DNA of 64,000 nt from Bartonella sp. JB63 (GCF_002022665.1 NZ_CP019788.1:558001-622000); one strand, 5' to 3'. Counted from the stretch's first letter, positions 1-12,013 are shown. Made by a program: numbers and translations. The notes: generated by a model not told the origin, from the sequence alone.

Positions 1-3
1 GCA

Positions 4-1413
4 TTAAACAGAATAATACATATCAAATTCAATAGGATGAGGTGCTGTTTCATAACGCAGAACTTCTTTCATTTTTAATTCAATAAAAGAATTAATTTGG
101 TCGTCATCAAAAACATCTCCCGATTTAAGAAAATTCCGATCTTTATCAAGACATTCAAGTGCTTCACGTAAACTCCTTGAAACTGTAGGAATGTTCTTGA
201 GCTCTTTTGGAGGAAGATCATAAAGATCTTTATCCATAGCTTGTCCTGGATGAATTTTGTTCCTTATACCATCAAGACCCGCCATAATAAGCGATGAAAA
301 TGCTAAATACGGATTTGCTGCTGGATCTGGAAAACGAATTTCTATACGTTTTGAATGTGGCGAAGTATCAAATGGAATACGGCACGCTGCAGAACGATTG
401 CGCGCAGAATAGGCAAGAAGGACAGGAGCTTCATATCCAGGAACCAAGCGTTTGTAGGAATTAGTAGATGGATTTGTGAAGGCGTTAATTGCTTTTGCAT
501 GCTTGATAATACCACCAATAAAAAATAAACAGGTCTCTGATAGTCCAGCATATTCATTTCCTGCAAATATTGGTTTTTTATCTTTCCAAATTGATATGTG
601 AACATGCATACCTGAACCATTATCACCTAAAATTGGTTTGGGCATAAAGGTCGCTGTTTTCCCATAACTATGAGCAATTTGATGCACGGCATATTTAAAA
701 ATTTGCATTTTATCAGCTTCACGAACAAGTGTATCAAATCGAATACCCAATTCATGTTGTGCTGCGGCTACTTCATGATGATGTTTTTCAACATGTACGC
801 CCATATCTTTTAGCGCGGTAAGCATCTCAGAACGCATATCTTGGCAAGAATCAATAGGAGGTACAGGAAAATAACCACCTCCCATACGTGGACGATGACC
901 AAGATTGCCCATTTCATATTCAGTATCATCATTTGATGGATTTTCGCTTGAGTCGAGTTTAAAACCTGTATTGTAAGGATCAGTTTTATAGCGCACATCA
1001 TCAAAGATAAAAAACTCTGCTTCTGGTCCTATATAGATTGTATCACCAATGCCTAAAGATTTCATATAAGCTTCAGCTTTTTTAGCAATAGAACGCGGAT
1101 CTCTATTATAAAACTCTCCAGAAACAGGATCAAGTACATCACATAATATGATCAAAGTCGATTGAGCAAAGAAAGGATCAATATGAGCTGTTTCTGCATC
1201 TGGCATTAATACCATATCGGATTCATTGATTGTTTTCCATCCAGCAATTGAAGAACCATCAAACATAACACCATCGGTGAATGTATCTTCGCAAATTTCA
1301 GCAATATCCATTGTAACATGATGTAATTTGCCTTTTGGATCAGTAAAACGTAAATCGACAAAGCGTATATCATTATCTATAATTTGTTTAAGAATATCTG
1401 AGGCGGTTGTCAT
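4..1413 (-). CDS. glnA: Glutamine synthetase, type I (GlnA)
   Basis: Catalyses ATP-dependent condensation of glutamate and ammonia to glutamine, the main entry of ammonium into metabolism; cytoplasmic dodecamer. The 469-residue product has the usual GSI length and family blocks: the beta-grasp N-terminus, [10 protein letters not shown] near residue 50, the ATP/glutamate block with [24 protein letters not shown], and the adenylylation-site region KDLYDLPP, whose Tyr is about residue 398. The start is placed at the ATG at 1413 rather than a TTG two codons upstream, because AAGGAA lies about 10 bases before that ATG and relatives begin MTTA. The gene is complete, with its stop at 4-6. It lies 56 bases downstream of glnB on the same strand, the usual nitrogen-control pair, probably cotranscribed. 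Family assignment is certain. Confidence 0.98.
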   Translation of the reverse strand: MTTASDILKQIIDNDIRFVDLRFTDPKGKLHHVTMDIAEICEDTFTDGVMFDGSSIAGWKTINESDMVLMPDAETAHIDPFFAQSTLIILCDVLDPVSGEFYNRDPRSIAKKAEAYMKSLGIGDTIYIGPEAEFFIFDDVRYKTDPYNTGFKLDSSENPSNDDTEYEMGNLGHRPRMGGGYFPVPPIDSCQDMRSEMLTALKDMGVHVEKHHHEVAAAQHELGIRFDTLVREADKMQIFKYAVHQIAHSYGKTATFMPKPILGDNGSGMHVHISIWKDKKPIFAGNEYAGLSETCLFFIGGIIKHAKAINAFTNPSTNSYKRLVPGYEAPVLLAYSARNRSAACRIPFDTSPHSKRIEIRFPDPAANPYLAFSSLIMAGLDGIRNKIHPGQAMDKDLYDLPPKELKNIPTVSRSLREALECLDKDRNFLKSGDVFDDDQINSFIELKMKEVLRYETAPHPIEFDMYYSV

Positions 1414-1469
1414 ATTCAATTTCCTTATTGGATTGAGGTAAATAGAAAAGATAAAAAACTTTATAGATA

Positions 1470-1829
<360 letters not shown>

Positions 1830-2047
1830 TTATTTTGTAAATTTATATAACATATTTACGATAAAGAGACGGACCCAAAAGTATTTTCTTCACGAAAAAA
1901 TCAAAAATAATGTAATTTATATTTTTGTTAGAAAAAATATAGTGCTAATTACTTTAAATAGGATAAAAATATAAAATTTATAAAAGGTAATAATAGTATA
2001 AATATAAGGCATTTTTTAAATAAGTATTTGATAATTTTATGACCTAT

Positions 2048-4963
2048 TTAAGATTTTGGATTATGCAAAGATCGACGTAGCAAGAGCTCTTTTAGAAATT
2101 TTCCAGTATAAGAACAGGGCACATTAATGATATCTTCAGGACGACCAATAGCAACAATTTCGCCACCATTATCCCCACCTTCTGGTCCTAGATCAATAAT
2201 CCAGTCAGCTGTTTTTATGACTTCAAGATTATGTTCAATAACTGCAACTGTGTTGCCTTGCTCGACGAGTTCATGGAGTACTTCAAGAAGTTTGGAAATA
2301 TCGTGAAAATGTAAACCAGTTGTTGGTTCATCTAAGATGTAAAGTGTACGACCAGTTGTTTTACGTGAAAGTTCTTTAGCAAGTTTTACGCGCTGAGCTT
2401 CACCACCAGAAAGTGTTGTGGCTTGTTGCCCGATTTTAATATAACCAAGACCAGCTTTAACAAGAATTCCTATTTTGTTGTGAATAGTAGGAATAGCTTG
2501 GAAAAATTCTTCTGCTTTTTCGACTGTCATATCAAGTATATCAGCAATAGATTTTCCTTTAAATTTCACTTCAAGTGTTTCTCTATTATAGCGCTTCCCT
2601 TGGCATACATCACAAGTAACATAGACATCAGGTAAAAAATGCATTTCAATTTTGATAACACCATCTCCTTGACATGCTTCACAACGTCCTCCTTTAACAT
2701 TGAATGAGAAACGTCCAGCTTGATAACCGCGAGTTTTTGATTCCGGGAGTTCTGCAAACCAGTCACGAATCTGAGTAAAAATCCCAGTATAAGTTGCCGG
2801 ATTAGAGCGTGGGGTGCGTCCAATAGGTGATTGGTTGATATCAATTACTTTGTCAATAAATTCTAATCCTTCAATTTTATCGTAACTTGCTGGGGTTTGA
2901 TGACTTCCCATGATATGACGCGATGCAGCTTTGAAGAGGGTTTCAATAAGAAATGTTGATTTTCCTCCGCCTGAAACGCCAGTTATGCAAGTAAAAGTTC
3001 CGAGAGGAATGCTAGCACTGATATTTTTAAGATTATTACCCCTGGCGCCGATTACTTTAAGTGTTTTTGATTTTGATATTTTACGTCGTTGAGCAGGAGA
3101 ACTAACTGTCATTTTTCCTGATAGGTATTGGCCTGTAAGCGAAGACGGATTATTTATAATTTCTTTTGGTGATCCTTGAGCTATGATTTTTCCACCATGA
3201 GCACCTGCAGCGGGGCCAATATCAACAACATAGTCTGCAGTGAGAATAGCATCTTCGTCATGTTCAACAACGATAATTGTATTTCCAAGATCACGTAGAT
3301 GACATAGCGTCTTTAAAAGGCGTTCATTGTCACGTTGGTGTAGACCAATGGATGGTTCATCTAACACGTATAAAATACCTGTGAGACCAGAGCCAATCTG
3401 TGATGCTAATCGAATACGCTGACTTTCTCCACCTGAAAGTGTACTTGAATTTCTGGATAAGGTAAGATATCCAAGTCCCACACGGTTCAAAAATGCTAAG
3501 CGCTCACAGATTTCTTTTAAAATTCGTTTTGATATATTGCGCTGTTTTTCATTGATATATTGATGAACGTTTGAAAACCAATCACTTGCTTTTAAAATGG
3601 AAAGTTCGGATATCTGCCCAATGTGCATTCCATGAATTTTGATAGCGAGTGCCTCTGGTTTTAAACGGTAACCATTACAGGCTGGACACGGTGAAGAAGA
3701 CATATAAGGTTCAATTTCTTCACGAAAACGTGCAGAATCTGTTTCTTTCCATCTACGCTCCATGTTCGGAATAACACCTTCAAAGACTTTTTTTGTAGTA
3801 TAAGAGTGTGCACCATTTTTATAGAAAAAAGAGATCTCTTTTGTTTTTGTTCCGTATAAAATAGCATGTTGTGCTTCATTTGAGAGCATATGCCATTTAT
3901 CTGTGAGTTTAAATCCATAAACTTTGCCCAATGCTTCTAAAGTCTGATGATAATAAGGCGAGGATGATTTAGACCAAGGAGCAATAGCTCCAGCTTTTAA
4001 AGTAAGATTTTCATTGGGTATGATTCTTACTGGATTAATTACTTTTTTTGTACCAAGTCCACCACAAGCAGGACAAGCACCAAAAGGGTTATTGAATGAA
4101 AATAAGCGTGGTTCAATTTCAGGAATTGAGAATCCAGATATAGGACAAGCAAGTTTTTCTGAAAAAATGAATCGTTTGTGGGTTTCATTTGTTGATTTAT
4201 TGACAGCTCCTTTTACAGTTTCATTTTCTGTTAAAGGTTGATCTGTCATTTCAGCAATTACAAGTCCATCTGTTAATTGTAAGCAAGTTTCTATACTGTC
4301 AGCTAGCCGAGAAGTGATATCATTGCGCACGATAATGCGGTCTACTACTATATCTATATCATGTTTATATTTTTTATTAAGAGGAGGGACATCAGCTATT
4401 TCATAAAATCTTCCGTCAACTTTTGCACGTTGAAATCCTTTTTTTAAAAGTTCTGTTAACTCTTTTTTATATTCACCTTTTCTTCCTCTAACTAAAGGTG
4501 CCATAATAAAAATTCGAGTACCTTCTGGAAGAGACATAATTTGGTCAACTATTTGACTCACTGTTTGACTTTTAATAGGGAGATCCGTAACAGGTGAATA
4601 AGGAATGCCTATACGAGCAAAGAGCAGGCGCATATAATCGTAGATTTCAGTGATAGTACTAACTGTCGAACGGGAATTGCGACTAGTTGTTTTTTGTTCG
4701 ATAGAGATAGCTGGGGAAAGCCCGTCTATTTGGTCAATGTCTGGTTTATGCATCATTTCCAGAAATTGGCGTGCATAAGTGGAAAGACTTTCAACATAAC
4801 GACGTTGGCCTTCGGCATAAATTGTGTCAAAAGCTAAAGATGATTTTCCTGAACCGGAGAGTCCCGTTATGACAATAAGTTTATCACGAGGGAGGTCAAG
4901 ATCAATATTTTTGAGGTTATGTTCACGTGCGCCGCGAATAGAGATATATTTTTGAGGAGACAT
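2048..4963 (-). CDS. uvrA: UvrABC excinuclease subunit A
   Basis: Damage-recognition ATPase of nucleotide excision repair; dimerises and loads UvrB at bulky lesions. The 971 residues contain two ABC modules: Walker [15 protein letters not shown] near the N-terminus and [14 protein letters not shown] in the second half, ABC signatures [12 protein letters not shown] and [12 protein letters not shown], and zinc modules CPACGGLG and [14 protein letters not shown]...CDVCQGKRY. The first zinc knuckle lacks one Cys pair (CPISGF), as I recall for several alphaproteobacteria. The start is set at the ATG at 4963, because AAGGA lies five bases before it and [17 protein letters not shown] matches the family N-terminus; a TTG eight codons upstream is possible but lacks such a site. 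It is divergent from ssb, the common rhizobial arrangement. No GTTC-N7-GTTC SOS box was seen between the two. Confidence 0.98.
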   Translation of the reverse strand: MSPQKYISIRGAREHNLKNIDLDLPRDKLIVITGLSGSGKSSLAFDTIYAEGQRRYVESLSTYARQFLEMMHKPDIDQIDGLSPAISIEQKTTSRNSRSTVSTITEIYDYMRLLFARIGIPYSPVTDLPIKSQTVSQIVDQIMSLPEGTRIFIMAPLVRGRKGEYKKELTELLKKGFQRAKVDGRFYEIADVPPLNKKYKHDIDIVVDRIIVRNDITSRLADSIETCLQLTDGLVIAEMTDQPLTENETVKGAVNKSTNETHKRFIFSEKLACPISGFSIPEIEPRLFSFNNPFGACPACGGLGTKKVINPVRIIPNENLTLKAGAIAPWSKSSSPYYHQTLEALGKVYGFKLTDKWHMLSNEAQHAILYGTKTKEISFFYKNGAHSYTTKKVFEGVIPNMERRWKETDSARFREEIEPYMSSSPCPACNGYRLKPEALAIKIHGMHIGQISELSILKASDWFSNVHQYINEKQRNISKRILKEICERLAFLNRVGLGYLTLSRNSSTLSGGESQRIRLASQIGSGLTGILYVLDEPSIGLHQRDNERLLKTLCHLRDLGNTIIVVEHDEDAILTADYVVDIGPAAGAHGGKIIAQGSPKEIINNPSSLTGQYLSGKMTVSSPAQRRKISKSKTLKVIGARGNNLKNISASIPLGTFTCITGVSGGGKSTFLIETLFKAASRHIMGSHQTPASYDKIEGLEFIDKVIDINQSPIGRTPRSNPATYTGIFTQIRDWFAELPESKTRGYQAGRFSFNVKGGRCEACQGDGVIKIEMHFLPDVYVTCDVCQGKRYNRETLEVKFKGKSIADILDMTVEKAEEFFQAIPTIHNKIGILVKAGLGYIKIGQQATTLSGGEAQRVKLAKELSRKTTGRTLYILDEPTTGLHFHDISKLLEVLHELVEQGNTVAVIEHNLEVIKTADWIIDLGPEGGDNGGEIVAIGRPEDIINVPCSYTGKFLKELLLRRSLHNPKS

Positions 4964-5186
4964 GTTAATCCTTGGCGTATATGACAAAAATTGAGCACTA
5001 AATGTGAAATAAGGTTATTTCTTTTAAATTACAATGTGTTCAATCGTTATATTAAGCGGAAAATGGAATTTTTGGTAAATGGATAAAGGAGGATAGCAGT
5101 TTTTTATTTTATATGATGAAATAAACTATACGCTGTTGTTAGCTTTTGTTATAATGCGAATGGTTTAAAATTGTGGAGTTTATACA

Positions 5187-5696
5187 ATGGCTGGGAGCCT
5201 TAATAAAGTTATTTTGATTGGTAATCTTGGTGCGGATCCTGAAATCCGCCGTTTGAATTCTGGTGATCAAGTAGCAAATTTACGTATTGCTACTTCAGAG
5301 AGTTGGCGCGATCGCAATACGAATGAACGTAAAGAGCGTACAGAATGGCACAATATTGTAATTTTTAATGAAAATCTGATTAAGGTTGTTGAGCAATATT
5401 TAAAAAAAGGGAGTAAAATCTATATTGAGGGTCAGTTGCAGACACGCAAATGGCAGGATCAAAACGGTAATGATCGTTATACAACAGAGATTGTTTTACA
5501 AAAATACCGTGGTGAATTACAAATGCTCGATAGCCGTGAAATGGGGAGTGGAGGGCAAATATCTAGTGTAAAAGATCAAGTATCTGCTGTAAATCAGTCA
5601 GGTAGTAGTTTTGATCAGAAAGATAATTTTGATCAGAAAAACACTCAATTAGAAGGAAATTTTTCACACCGATTAGATGATGATATTCCTTTTTGA
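5187..5696 (+). CDS. ssb: Single-stranded DNA-binding protein
   Basis: Coats single-stranded DNA in replication, recombination and repair and recruits partner proteins through its C-terminal tip. The product has 169 residues: an N-terminal OB fold of about 110 residues ([18 protein letters not shown], then the TEWHNIVIF and [16 protein letters not shown] segments), a flexible Gln/Ser/Asp-rich linker, and the conserved acidic tail ending DDDIPF. GGAG stands nine bases before the ATG, and TATAAT at 5150-5155 is a possible -10 element without a good -35. The linker contains a short in-frame DNA duplication (see findings). It is divergently oriented to uvrA. The next gene downstream is gyrA, after a 396-base gap. 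Confidence 0.97.
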   Translation: MAGSLNKVILIGNLGADPEIRRLNSGDQVANLRIATSESWRDRNTNERKERTEWHNIVIFNENLIKVVEQYLKKGSKIYIEGQLQTRKWQDQNGNDRYTTEIVLQKYRGELQMLDSREMGSGGQISSVKDQVSAVNQSGSSFDQKDNFDQKNTQLEGNFSHRLDDDIPF

Positions 5697-6092
5697 TAAT
5701 CTTTATAAAATGCTATTGCTATTGTTATTATTAGAATTGTTCAAAGAGAGGGATAAATAAGATTTACCTTCTTAAGAGTATAATTAGCTTATTGTAGATG
5801 AAATGATCATAAGCGGTATTTTATTATTATGGATATTATAATTGGGTATGAAAATATTTGTTTGTTTTTTATTAAAAAGTGACGTAAAAGAAATATTCGT
5901 GTAGTCATTTGTTCTAATTTTTATTTAGGAGCACCCTCTTTACTCTTTTCATACACAATTTTTAATAAAAGCAAATAACATTTTGAAAATTATTATTAAA
6001 TTTTTACTCTATTGTAGCGGGCTGAATTAGCATTTTGCAATTTTTTTCGATATAAAAGATCAAAGTGATTCTTTTTTGAAAGTATTAAAGTT
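5697..6092 (+). other. Intergenic gap between ssb and gyrA
   Basis: 396 bases, very AT-rich, with no ORF that shows coding character in any frame. In some rhizobial relatives I recall a MarC-family membrane protein gene between ssb and gyrA; no trace of it could be recognised here by reading the frames. The gap presumably holds the gyrA promoter, but no clear -35/-10 pair could be assigned. Confidence 0.5.
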
Positions 6093-8864
6093 GTGACCGA
6101 TCTTACTACACAATCAGAACATGATGGGCTAACCGGTATTAAACCAGTTAGTATTATTGAGGAAATGCAACGCTCTTATCTCGATTATGCAATGAGTGTT
6201 ATTGTATCGCGTGCATTACCCGATGTGCGTGATGGTCTTAAACCTGTTCATCGACGTATTCTTCATGCGATGAATGGAATGGGTCTTTCTTTTAATAGAT
6301 CTTATCGTAAGTCGGCAGGTGTTGTTGGTGAAGTTATGGGGAAGTTTCACCCTCATGGTGATTCTTCAATTTACGATGCATTAGTGCGTATGGCACAGGA
6401 TTTTTCCCTGCGAAATCCTCTGATTGATGGACAGGGAAATTTTGGTTCTGTTGATGGTGATCCTCCCGCAGCAATGCGTTATACAGAATGTCGTTTAGAA
6501 AAAGTTGCGGAAGAACTTTTAGCTGATATCGATAAAGAGACAGTTGATTTTCAGGATAATTATGATGGACGTGAGCGTGAGCCTGTTGTTTTACCGGCAC
6601 GTTTTCCTAATCTTTTAGTCAATGGATCGGGTGGGATTGCTGTAGGAATGGCGACGAATATTCCCCCACATAATCTTGGTGAAGTCATTGATGCATGTGT
6701 TGCTTTAATTGATAATCCTACTATAACGCTTGATGAAATAATTGAAATTATTCCTGGTCCGGATTTTCCTACTGGTGGTATTATTCTTGGTCGTTCAGGT
6801 ATTCGTTCAGCTTATGAAACGGGACGTGGTTCAATTATTATGCGGGCTAAGGTTAATATTGAAGAAATTCGCAATAATCGACAGGCAATTATTGTAAGCG
6901 AAATACCTTATCAGATTAATAAAGCAACGATGATTGAGAAGATAGCTGAATTGGTGCGTGATAAACGCATCGAAGGAATCTCTGATCTACGTGATGAATC
7001 TGACCGAGATGGGTATCGGGTTGTTATTGAACTTAAGAGAGAAGCAGTTGCGGATATTGTTTTAAATCAACTCTACCATTATACACCATTACAAACGTCT
7101 TTTAGCTGTAATATGGTTGCATTGAATGGGGGAAAGCCTGAGCAAATGACGTTGCTTGATATGCTTCGTGCTTTTATTTCTTTTCGCGAAGAAGTGGTAA
7201 GTCGGCGAACAAAATATCTTTTGCGTAAAGCACGTGAACGTGCGCATGTTTTAGTTGGTCTTGCTATTGCTGTTGCCAATATTGATGAAATTATAGCGTT
7301 GATTCGCAAGGCACCTGATCCTCAGACGGCGCGTATACAATTAATGGAGCGACGTTGGTTAGCCGCTGATGTGGCATCTTTAATTAAGCTTATTGATGAT
7401 CCTCGTCATGTTGTCCATGAGAATAAAACATATAATTTATCTGAAGAACAAGCTAGAGCTATTCTGGAATTACGTTTACAAAGACTTACTGCACTTGGAC
7501 GTGATGAAATTGCTGATGAGTTGAATAAAATTGCGGTAGATATTACAGAATATCTTCATATTTTGGCATCACGTTTACGGATTATGGGCATTGTTAAGGA
7601 TGAACTAAGCTCTCTTCGCGAAGAATTTGCAACTCCTCGACGCACTATCTTTGGTTTTGGTAATACTGAGATGGATAATGAAGATCTAATTGTGCCAGAA
7701 GATATGGTGGTAACGGTTAGCCACAATGGTTATATTAAACGTGTACCTCTGAATACATATCGTGCTCAGCGTCGTGGGGGGAAAGGGCGTTCTGGTATGT
7801 CCACAAAGGACGAGGATTTTGTAACTCGTTTATTTGTGAGTAATACACATACACCTGTTCTTTTCTTTTCATCACGTGGGATTGTTTATAAAGAAAAAGT
7901 TTGGCGTTTACCTATTGGTACACCGCAGTCGCGTGGGCGCGCTTTAGTCAATATGCTTCCTTTACAGGAGGGAGAACGTATAACAACAATTATGCCATTG
8001 CCGGAAGATGAAGCAAGTTGGAGCAAATTAGATGTTATGTTTGCAACAACACGTGGAACGGTACGCCGGAATAAATTATCAGACTTTGTTCAGGTAAATC
8101 GTAATGGTAAAATTGCCATGAAACTTGATGAGGAAGGAGATGAAATTTTATCTGTAGAAACTTGTACAGAGCATGATGACGTCGTTTTGACAACAGCCAA
8201 TGGGCAATGTATTCGTTTTCCAGTTATTGATGTTCGTGTTTTTGCGGGTCGTAATTCGCTAGGGGTACGTGGTATCAATATGGTTGATGGTGATAGGGTT
8301 ATTTCTATGACTATCTTAGAGCATGTTGAAGCAACATCGGTTGAGCGTTCTGTTTATATTAAACGTGCAATTAATGAGCGACGTGCTGCTGGTGCGGATG
8401 CGGAAGATGTTGTAATTGTTGATGAAGATGGAGAAGGAACAGAAACAGAACTAACAGATGAGCGTTATGCAGAGCTTGCTGCTCGTGAGCAAATGCTTTT
8501 AACAGTTAGTGAATTTGGGTATGGAAAGCGATCTTCTTCTTATGAATTTCGTATTTCAGGGCGCGGTGGAAAAGGAATTCGTGCAACCGATCCAAATAAA
8601 ACTGCTGAAATCGGCAAGTTAGTAGCAGCTTTTCCAGTAGAAGCGCAAGATCAAATCATGCTAGTTTCTAATGGAGGACAGCTTATTCGAATTCCAATTG
8701 AGGGTATTCGTATAGCTGGTCGTTCTACAAAGGGAGTAACAATTTTCAATACAGCAAAGGGTGAAAAAGTTGTATCTGTTGAGCGTATTTCTGATCCTGA
8801 AGATGATGCGAACCAATTAGATAATGACAGTGAAAAACATTCTGGTACAGTTGATGTTAGTTAA
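6093..8864 (+). CDS. gyrA: DNA gyrase subunit A
   Basis: Catalytic breakage-reunion subunit of gyrase (with GyrB), introducing negative supercoils. It has 923 residues. The catalytic Tyr lies in AMRYTECRL. The quinolone-determining region reads [17 protein letters not shown], with Ser91 and Asp95 at the places of E. coli Ser83 and Asp87. The C-terminal beta-pinwheel carries the GyrA box QRRGGKGR, which distinguishes it from ParC encoded at 47.7 kb. There is an acidic insertion near residues 770-790 ([17 protein letters not shown]), typical of alphaproteobacterial GyrA. It starts with GTG at 6093; only a weak AAAG precedes it, but the N-terminus [12 protein letters not shown] fits relatives. 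coaD follows 33 bases downstream, so gyrA-coaD-ppiA-ppiB may be one transcription unit. Confidence 0.98.
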   Translation: MTDLTTQSEHDGLTGIKPVSIIEEMQRSYLDYAMSVIVSRALPDVRDGLKPVHRRILHAMNGMGLSFNRSYRKSAGVVGEVMGKFHPHGDSSIYDALVRMAQDFSLRNPLIDGQGNFGSVDGDPPAAMRYTECRLEKVAEELLADIDKETVDFQDNYDGREREPVVLPARFPNLLVNGSGGIAVGMATNIPPHNLGEVIDACVALIDNPTITLDEIIEIIPGPDFPTGGIILGRSGIRSAYETGRGSIIMRAKVNIEEIRNNRQAIIVSEIPYQINKATMIEKIAELVRDKRIEGISDLRDESDRDGYRVVIELKREAVADIVLNQLYHYTPLQTSFSCNMVALNGGKPEQMTLLDMLRAFISFREEVVSRRTKYLLRKARERAHVLVGLAIAVANIDEIIALIRKAPDPQTARIQLMERRWLAADVASLIKLIDDPRHVVHENKTYNLSEEQARAILELRLQRLTALGRDEIADELNKIAVDITEYLHILASRLRIMGIVKDELSSLREEFATPRRTIFGFGNTEMDNEDLIVPEDMVVTVSHNGYIKRVPLNTYRAQRRGGKGRSGMSTKDEDFVTRLFVSNTHTPVLFFSSRGIVYKEKVWRLPIGTPQSRGRALVNMLPLQEGERITTIMPLPEDEASWSKLDVMFATTRGTVRRNKLSDFVQVNRNGKIAMKLDEEGDEILSVETCTEHDDVVLTTANGQCIRFPVIDVRVFAGRNSLGVRGINMVDGDRVISMTILEHVEATSVERSVYIKRAINERRAAGADAEDVVIVDEDGEGTETELTDERYAELAAREQMLLTVSEFGYGKRSSSYEFRISGRGGKGIRATDPNKTAEIGKLVAAFPVEAQDQIMLVSNGGQLIRIPIEGIRIAGRSTKGVTIFNTAKGEKVVSVERISDPEDDANQLDNDSEKHSGTVDVS

Positions 8865-8897
8865 GATAAATAACTTTAGAAGTATCGGAAAAAATAG

Positions 8898-9404
8898 ATG
8901 ACGGTTGCTCTTTATGCAGGGTCTTTCGATCCTATTACAAATGGTCACCTTGATGTTTTGCAAAGTAGTTTAATTTTCTCTGATAAAGTGGTAATAGCTA
9001 TTGGTATACAAGCTATGAAAAAGCCATTTTTTAGTTTTGAAGAGCGTGTTGCTTTAATTGCAGAAGTGAGAAAAGATTTATTGAATATAAGTTCTGAGAG
9101 ATTACAGGTTATTTCATTTGATAATCTTCTCATTGATAAAGCACGTGAAATTGGTGCCTCATTTCTTATTCGTGGATTGCGTGATAGTACTGATTTTGAT
9201 TATGAAATGCAGATGGCAGGAATGAATGAAATGATGGCTCCTGAGTTGCGAACAGTTTTTTTACCAGCAAGTATTTCTAGCCGTATGATAAGTTCCTCAT
9301 TGGTGCGTCAAATTGCAATTATGGGAGGTGATGTTACGCCTTTTGTTCCTCAAAATGTTGCACAAGCCTTGTATTTGAAATTTAAATCTTCAAGGATAGA
9401 ATGA
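8898..9404 (+). CDS. coaD: Phosphopantetheine adenylyltransferase
   Basis: Fourth step of coenzyme A synthesis: transfers AMP from ATP to 4'-phosphopantetheine, giving dephospho-CoA. It has 168 residues, near the family norm, with the nucleotidyltransferase nucleotide-binding loop [15 protein letters not shown] at the N-terminus, the [19 protein letters not shown] block in the middle, and the [12 protein letters not shown] motif near the end. Its stop codon overlaps the ppiA start (ATGA at 9401-9404), showing translational coupling. The gyrA-coaD-peptidyl-prolyl isomerase order is conserved in rhizobial genomes. Confidence 0.97.
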   Translation: MTVALYAGSFDPITNGHLDVLQSSLIFSDKVVIAIGIQAMKKPFFSFEERVALIAEVRKDLLNISSERLQVISFDNLLIDKAREIGASFLIRGLRDSTDFDYEMQMAGMNEMMAPELRTVFLPASISSRMISSSLVRQIAIMGGDVTPFVPQNVAQALYLKFKSSRIE

Positions 9405-10006
9405 TTGTGTTTTTTAGAATTTTTACTGTTTTAACATGTATTTTTTGCTTTTTTTTATTTAATGCTGCTGCAGATAATTATAATATTCTTGTTTTATCTC
9501 TTAAAGATGGTGATGTGATTATTCAGCTGCGTCCAGATCTTGCACCAAAACATGTTGCTCAAATCAAGAAACTAACAAAAGAAGGTGCTTATAACAATGT
9601 CGTATTTCATCGCGTTATTCCTGGTTTTATGGCACAAACTGGTGATGTGAAATTTGGAAAAAAAGATAGTATCGATTTTAATCTTAAAAATGTTGGTAAA
9701 GGTGGTTCAAATTATTCCGATTTACCAGCAGAGTTTTCAAAACAAACTTTTAAGCGCGGCACTGTCGGTATGGCTCGTTCACAAACTCTAAATTCAGCAA
9801 ATTCTCAATTTTTCATTTGTTTTAATGATGCTACTTTTTTAAACGGTCAGTATACTGTTGTTGGAGAAGTTATAAAAGGGATGGAAGTTGTTGATAAAAT
9901 TAAAAAAGGAACTGCAGATAATAATGGTTCTGTAAAAAATCCTGATATTATTAATGCTGCCTATTTGCAAATTGATAAAAAAGTAGAAGTAGAAATAAAG
10001 GAATAA
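9401..10006 (+). CDS. ppiA: Exported peptidyl-prolyl cis-trans isomerase (cyclophilin)
   Basis: Cyclophilin-type rotamase that speeds proline isomerisation in the periplasm. It has 201 residues. Residues 1 to about 24 form a signal peptide (short charged start, a long run of Phe/Leu/Ile/Cys, then NAAA before DNYN). The mature part has the cyclophilin core: [37 protein letters not shown] and the final [16 protein letters not shown]. The stop codon of coaD overlaps its ATG. ppiB follows four bases downstream and encodes a close paralogue without a signal peptide, so this copy serves the periplasm and the next one the cytoplasm. The catalytic Arg of FHRV and the NSQFFIC segment are intact. Confidence 0.93.
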   Translation: MIVFFRIFTVLTCIFCFFLFNAAADNYNILVLSLKDGDVIIQLRPDLAPKHVAQIKKLTKEGAYNNVVFHRVIPGFMAQTGDVKFGKKDSIDFNLKNVGKGGSNYSDLPAEFSKQTFKRGTVGMARSQTLNSANSQFFICFNDATFLNGQYTVVGEVIKGMEVVDKIKKGTADNNGSVKNPDIINAAYLQIDKKVEVEIKE

Positions 10007-10010
10007 CACT

Positions 10011-10520
10011 ATGGCCCAATTTCAAGATTCCGAAAATACCTTAATTCTTGAAACGACAAAAGGAAAAGTAGTAATTGGACTTTTTGCTGATTTAGCGCCT
10101 GGTCATGTTGTACGTATCAAAGAGCTTGTGCGTGAAGGCGCTTATGATAATGTTGTTTTCCATCGTGTTATTGACGATTTCATGGCTCAAACTGGTGATG
10201 TTCAGTTTGGCAAAAAAGATGGTGAGAAATTCAATTTATCACGTAGTGGTATGGGTGGTTCAGATAAACCGGATTTAAAGGCAGAGTTTTCGAATCTTCC
10301 TCATAAACGTGGCACAGTTTCTATGGCACGTAGCCAGAATCCAAATTCGGCTAATTCGCAGTTTTTCATTTGTCTTGCAGATGCTCCTTGGCTTGATCGC
10401 CAATATTCCATATGGGGACAAGTGCTTGAAGGCATGGAAAATATTGATAAGATTAAGCGCGGTGAACCTGTTGTGGATCCAGATGCAATTATTAAAGCCA
10501 CAATTGCTGCAGATACTTAA
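10011..10520 (+). CDS. ppiB: Cytoplasmic peptidyl-prolyl cis-trans isomerase (cyclophilin)
   Basis: Cytoplasmic cyclophilin-type proline isomerase. It has 169 residues with no signal peptide, beginning MAQFQDSENTLILETTKG. Core motifs: [37 protein letters not shown] and WGQVLEGMENIDKIKRG. AAGGAATAACACT places a ribosome site just before the ATG, inside the end of ppiA. It is a tandem paralogue of ppiA. In relatives queA and tgt follow; here a non-coding gap and a broken tgt follow instead. Confidence 0.95.
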   Translation: MAQFQDSENTLILETTKGKVVIGLFADLAPGHVVRIKELVREGAYDNVVFHRVIDDFMAQTGDVQFGKKDGEKFNLSRSGMGGSDKPDLKAEFSNLPHKRGTVSMARSQNPNSANSQFFICLADAPWLDRQYSIWGQVLEGMENIDKIKRGEPVVDPDAIIKATIAADT

Positions 10521-10867
10521 TGATATAGGGATGCTATGCAATTTGTGCATTTTTAATAATATGAGGGGCACATGTAAATATAATGTATTTTCATATATAT
10601 AGAGTTTTCTAAAGATTTTCGATCAAAAGAGAATACATTGGCTAGCATAATAAAATATTAGATATTTTTATTTTATTGATTGTTTAGTAGCAAATTTTAT
10701 TTTCTTTATTTTTTTGACTAATTTCAGTATCAGTGAGTAAAAACAATAAATAATTGTAATGCGATAAAAAAGCAATTAGCTTTTATTTTAGTGGTGATAT
10801 GGATTTCTAAGATCAAAAAGATAGAAATGATTATAAAAACATTTCACTATAAAAAAAATCTCAAAAT
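10521..10867 (+). other. Non-coding gap where queA is expected
   Basis: About 350 AT-rich bases between ppiB and the tgt remnant. By family knowledge, related genomes carry queA (S-adenosylmethionine:tRNA ribosyltransferase-isomerase) between ppiB and tgt. No recognisable QueA peptide was found in any frame read here, so queA appears deleted rather than freshly broken. No other gene is seen. Confidence 0.45.
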
Positions 10868-11915
10868 GGATATGCTCGCCAAGGTGAGATTTTAATCAGG
10901 CGAATATGTATTTGCACACCTGCATTTATGCCAGTTGGGACAGCTGGAACATGTATATGGATCTGCGTGTTCTTGGGACAAGATATTATTTTAGGCAATA
11001 CTTATGTTACGATCAGGAGTTGAGCGTGTTGCACGTTTAGGAGGGTTACATGAATTTGCTTGTTGAAACCTATTTTAATAGATTCTGGTGGTTTTCAGGT
11101 TATGTCTCTTTCAGGGATATGTAAGATTACGGAACAGGGTGTGATTTTCCGCTCTCATATTAATGGGGCGTATTATGAAATGAGTCCAGAACGTTTCATC
11201 GAAATTCATGGATTTCTTGATTCTGATATTCAAATGCAGCTTGATCGGTGTATTGCGTTACCGGCATCTGAAAGAGAGAGATGGAAACTGCTATGGAACT
11301 TTCATTACGTTGAAAACAGCATTGTAAAAAATTTTTTGGTAATCAACCAGAAAAGTAATATTTGGTATTGTTCAAAGTGAAGATAATATGAAATTGCGTG
11401 AACGCTCTGCTCAGGCATTGAAAGAAATGGATTTGAAAGGTTATGCCATTGGAGGACTTGCAGTCGGTGAACCTCAGAATATTATAATTGCTGTACTAGA
11501 TGTTACTTGTTCAATTTTACCGAAGGATAAGCCACGCTATATCATGGGAGTAGGAACGCCTAGAGTGATATCTTAAAAAGTGTAGCTTAAGGTGTAGATA
11601 TGTTTGATTGTGTCATACCAATGCGTGCAGGTCGTCATGGTGTAGCTTTTACTCATTTTGGTAGAATTAATTTGCGAAATGCATGTTATGCAGAAGATCT
11701 GAATATTCTTGATCCACAATCATCTTGCTCTGCTGTTCAGGATTATAGTTGTGCTTATTTGCGTCATTTAATCAAATCTGGTGCCTCTCTTGGAGGCATG
11801 TTATTGACTTGAAATAACCTTTTTATTATCATCAGCTTGATGCAAGGTATCCGTGACGCTATTAAAAAAGGGCGCTACGCTAATTTTATACTGATACCGC
11901 AGCCTTGTGGATGTA
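10868..11915 (+). pseudogene. tgt: tRNA-guanine transglycosylase, decayed
   Basis: Remnant of the enzyme that inserts the queuosine precursor preQ1 at tRNA position 34. Recognisable pieces run in order through the region in changing frames: TPAFMPVGTAGT (about 10915-10950), DIILGNTY (about 10980), [14 protein letters not shown] (about 11018), [12 protein letters not shown] (about 11083), [20 protein letters not shown] (about 11147), [33 protein letters not shown] (about 11400), MFDCVIPMRAGRHG (about 11600), GGMLLT, and LMQGIRDAIKKGRYANF (about 11840). The first codons are missing, there are several frameshifts, and a conserved Trp codon after GGMLLT is now TGA (about 11810). The longest uninterrupted piece is about 100 codons. 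A functional product is ruled out. With queA also missing, queuosine modification is probably lost. Confidence 0.93.
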
Positions 11916-11978
11916 AGAACGATAAGATAATAGTAAAAAAATACTTTAATAAAATTAAAATAAAATATTAAAATAGCT

Positions 11979-12007
11979 CTTTCAGAAAAGACAAAACTTC
12001 GCTATCT
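11979..12007 (+). promoter_or_regulatory. Predicted promoter of the SRP-like RNA
   Basis: CTTTCA at 11979-11984 and CTATCT at 12002-12007 are separated by 17 bases, close to the alphaproteobacterial housekeeping pattern CTTGAC-N17-CTATAT. Transcription would begin near 12014 and run directly into the structured element at 12035-12137, with no ORF in between. The match is partial (three of six and five of six), so this is a prediction. Confidence 0.4.
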
Positions 12008-12013
12008 TAAAGG

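Noticed and set aside
4014..4241. Open frame of 75 codons opposite uvrA
   Set aside because: Overlaps the zinc-module part of uvrA and shows no independent coding signal.
4964..5186. Possible SOS box between uvrA and ssb (GTTC near 5038)
   Set aside because: The second half of a GTTC-N7-GTTC (or GAAC-N7-GAAC) motif is missing; no LexA site can be supported.
6334..6600. Long open frames antisense to gyrA and other genes (for example 7079-7309, 33062-33439, 46358-46597)
   Set aside because: They lie fully inside strongly supported genes in other frames and have no family resemblance or ribosome site; they are by-products of codon use.
11060..11812. Three separate small genes (106, 62 and 70 codons)
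   Set aside because: They are consecutive pieces of one broken tgt, not genes of their own.
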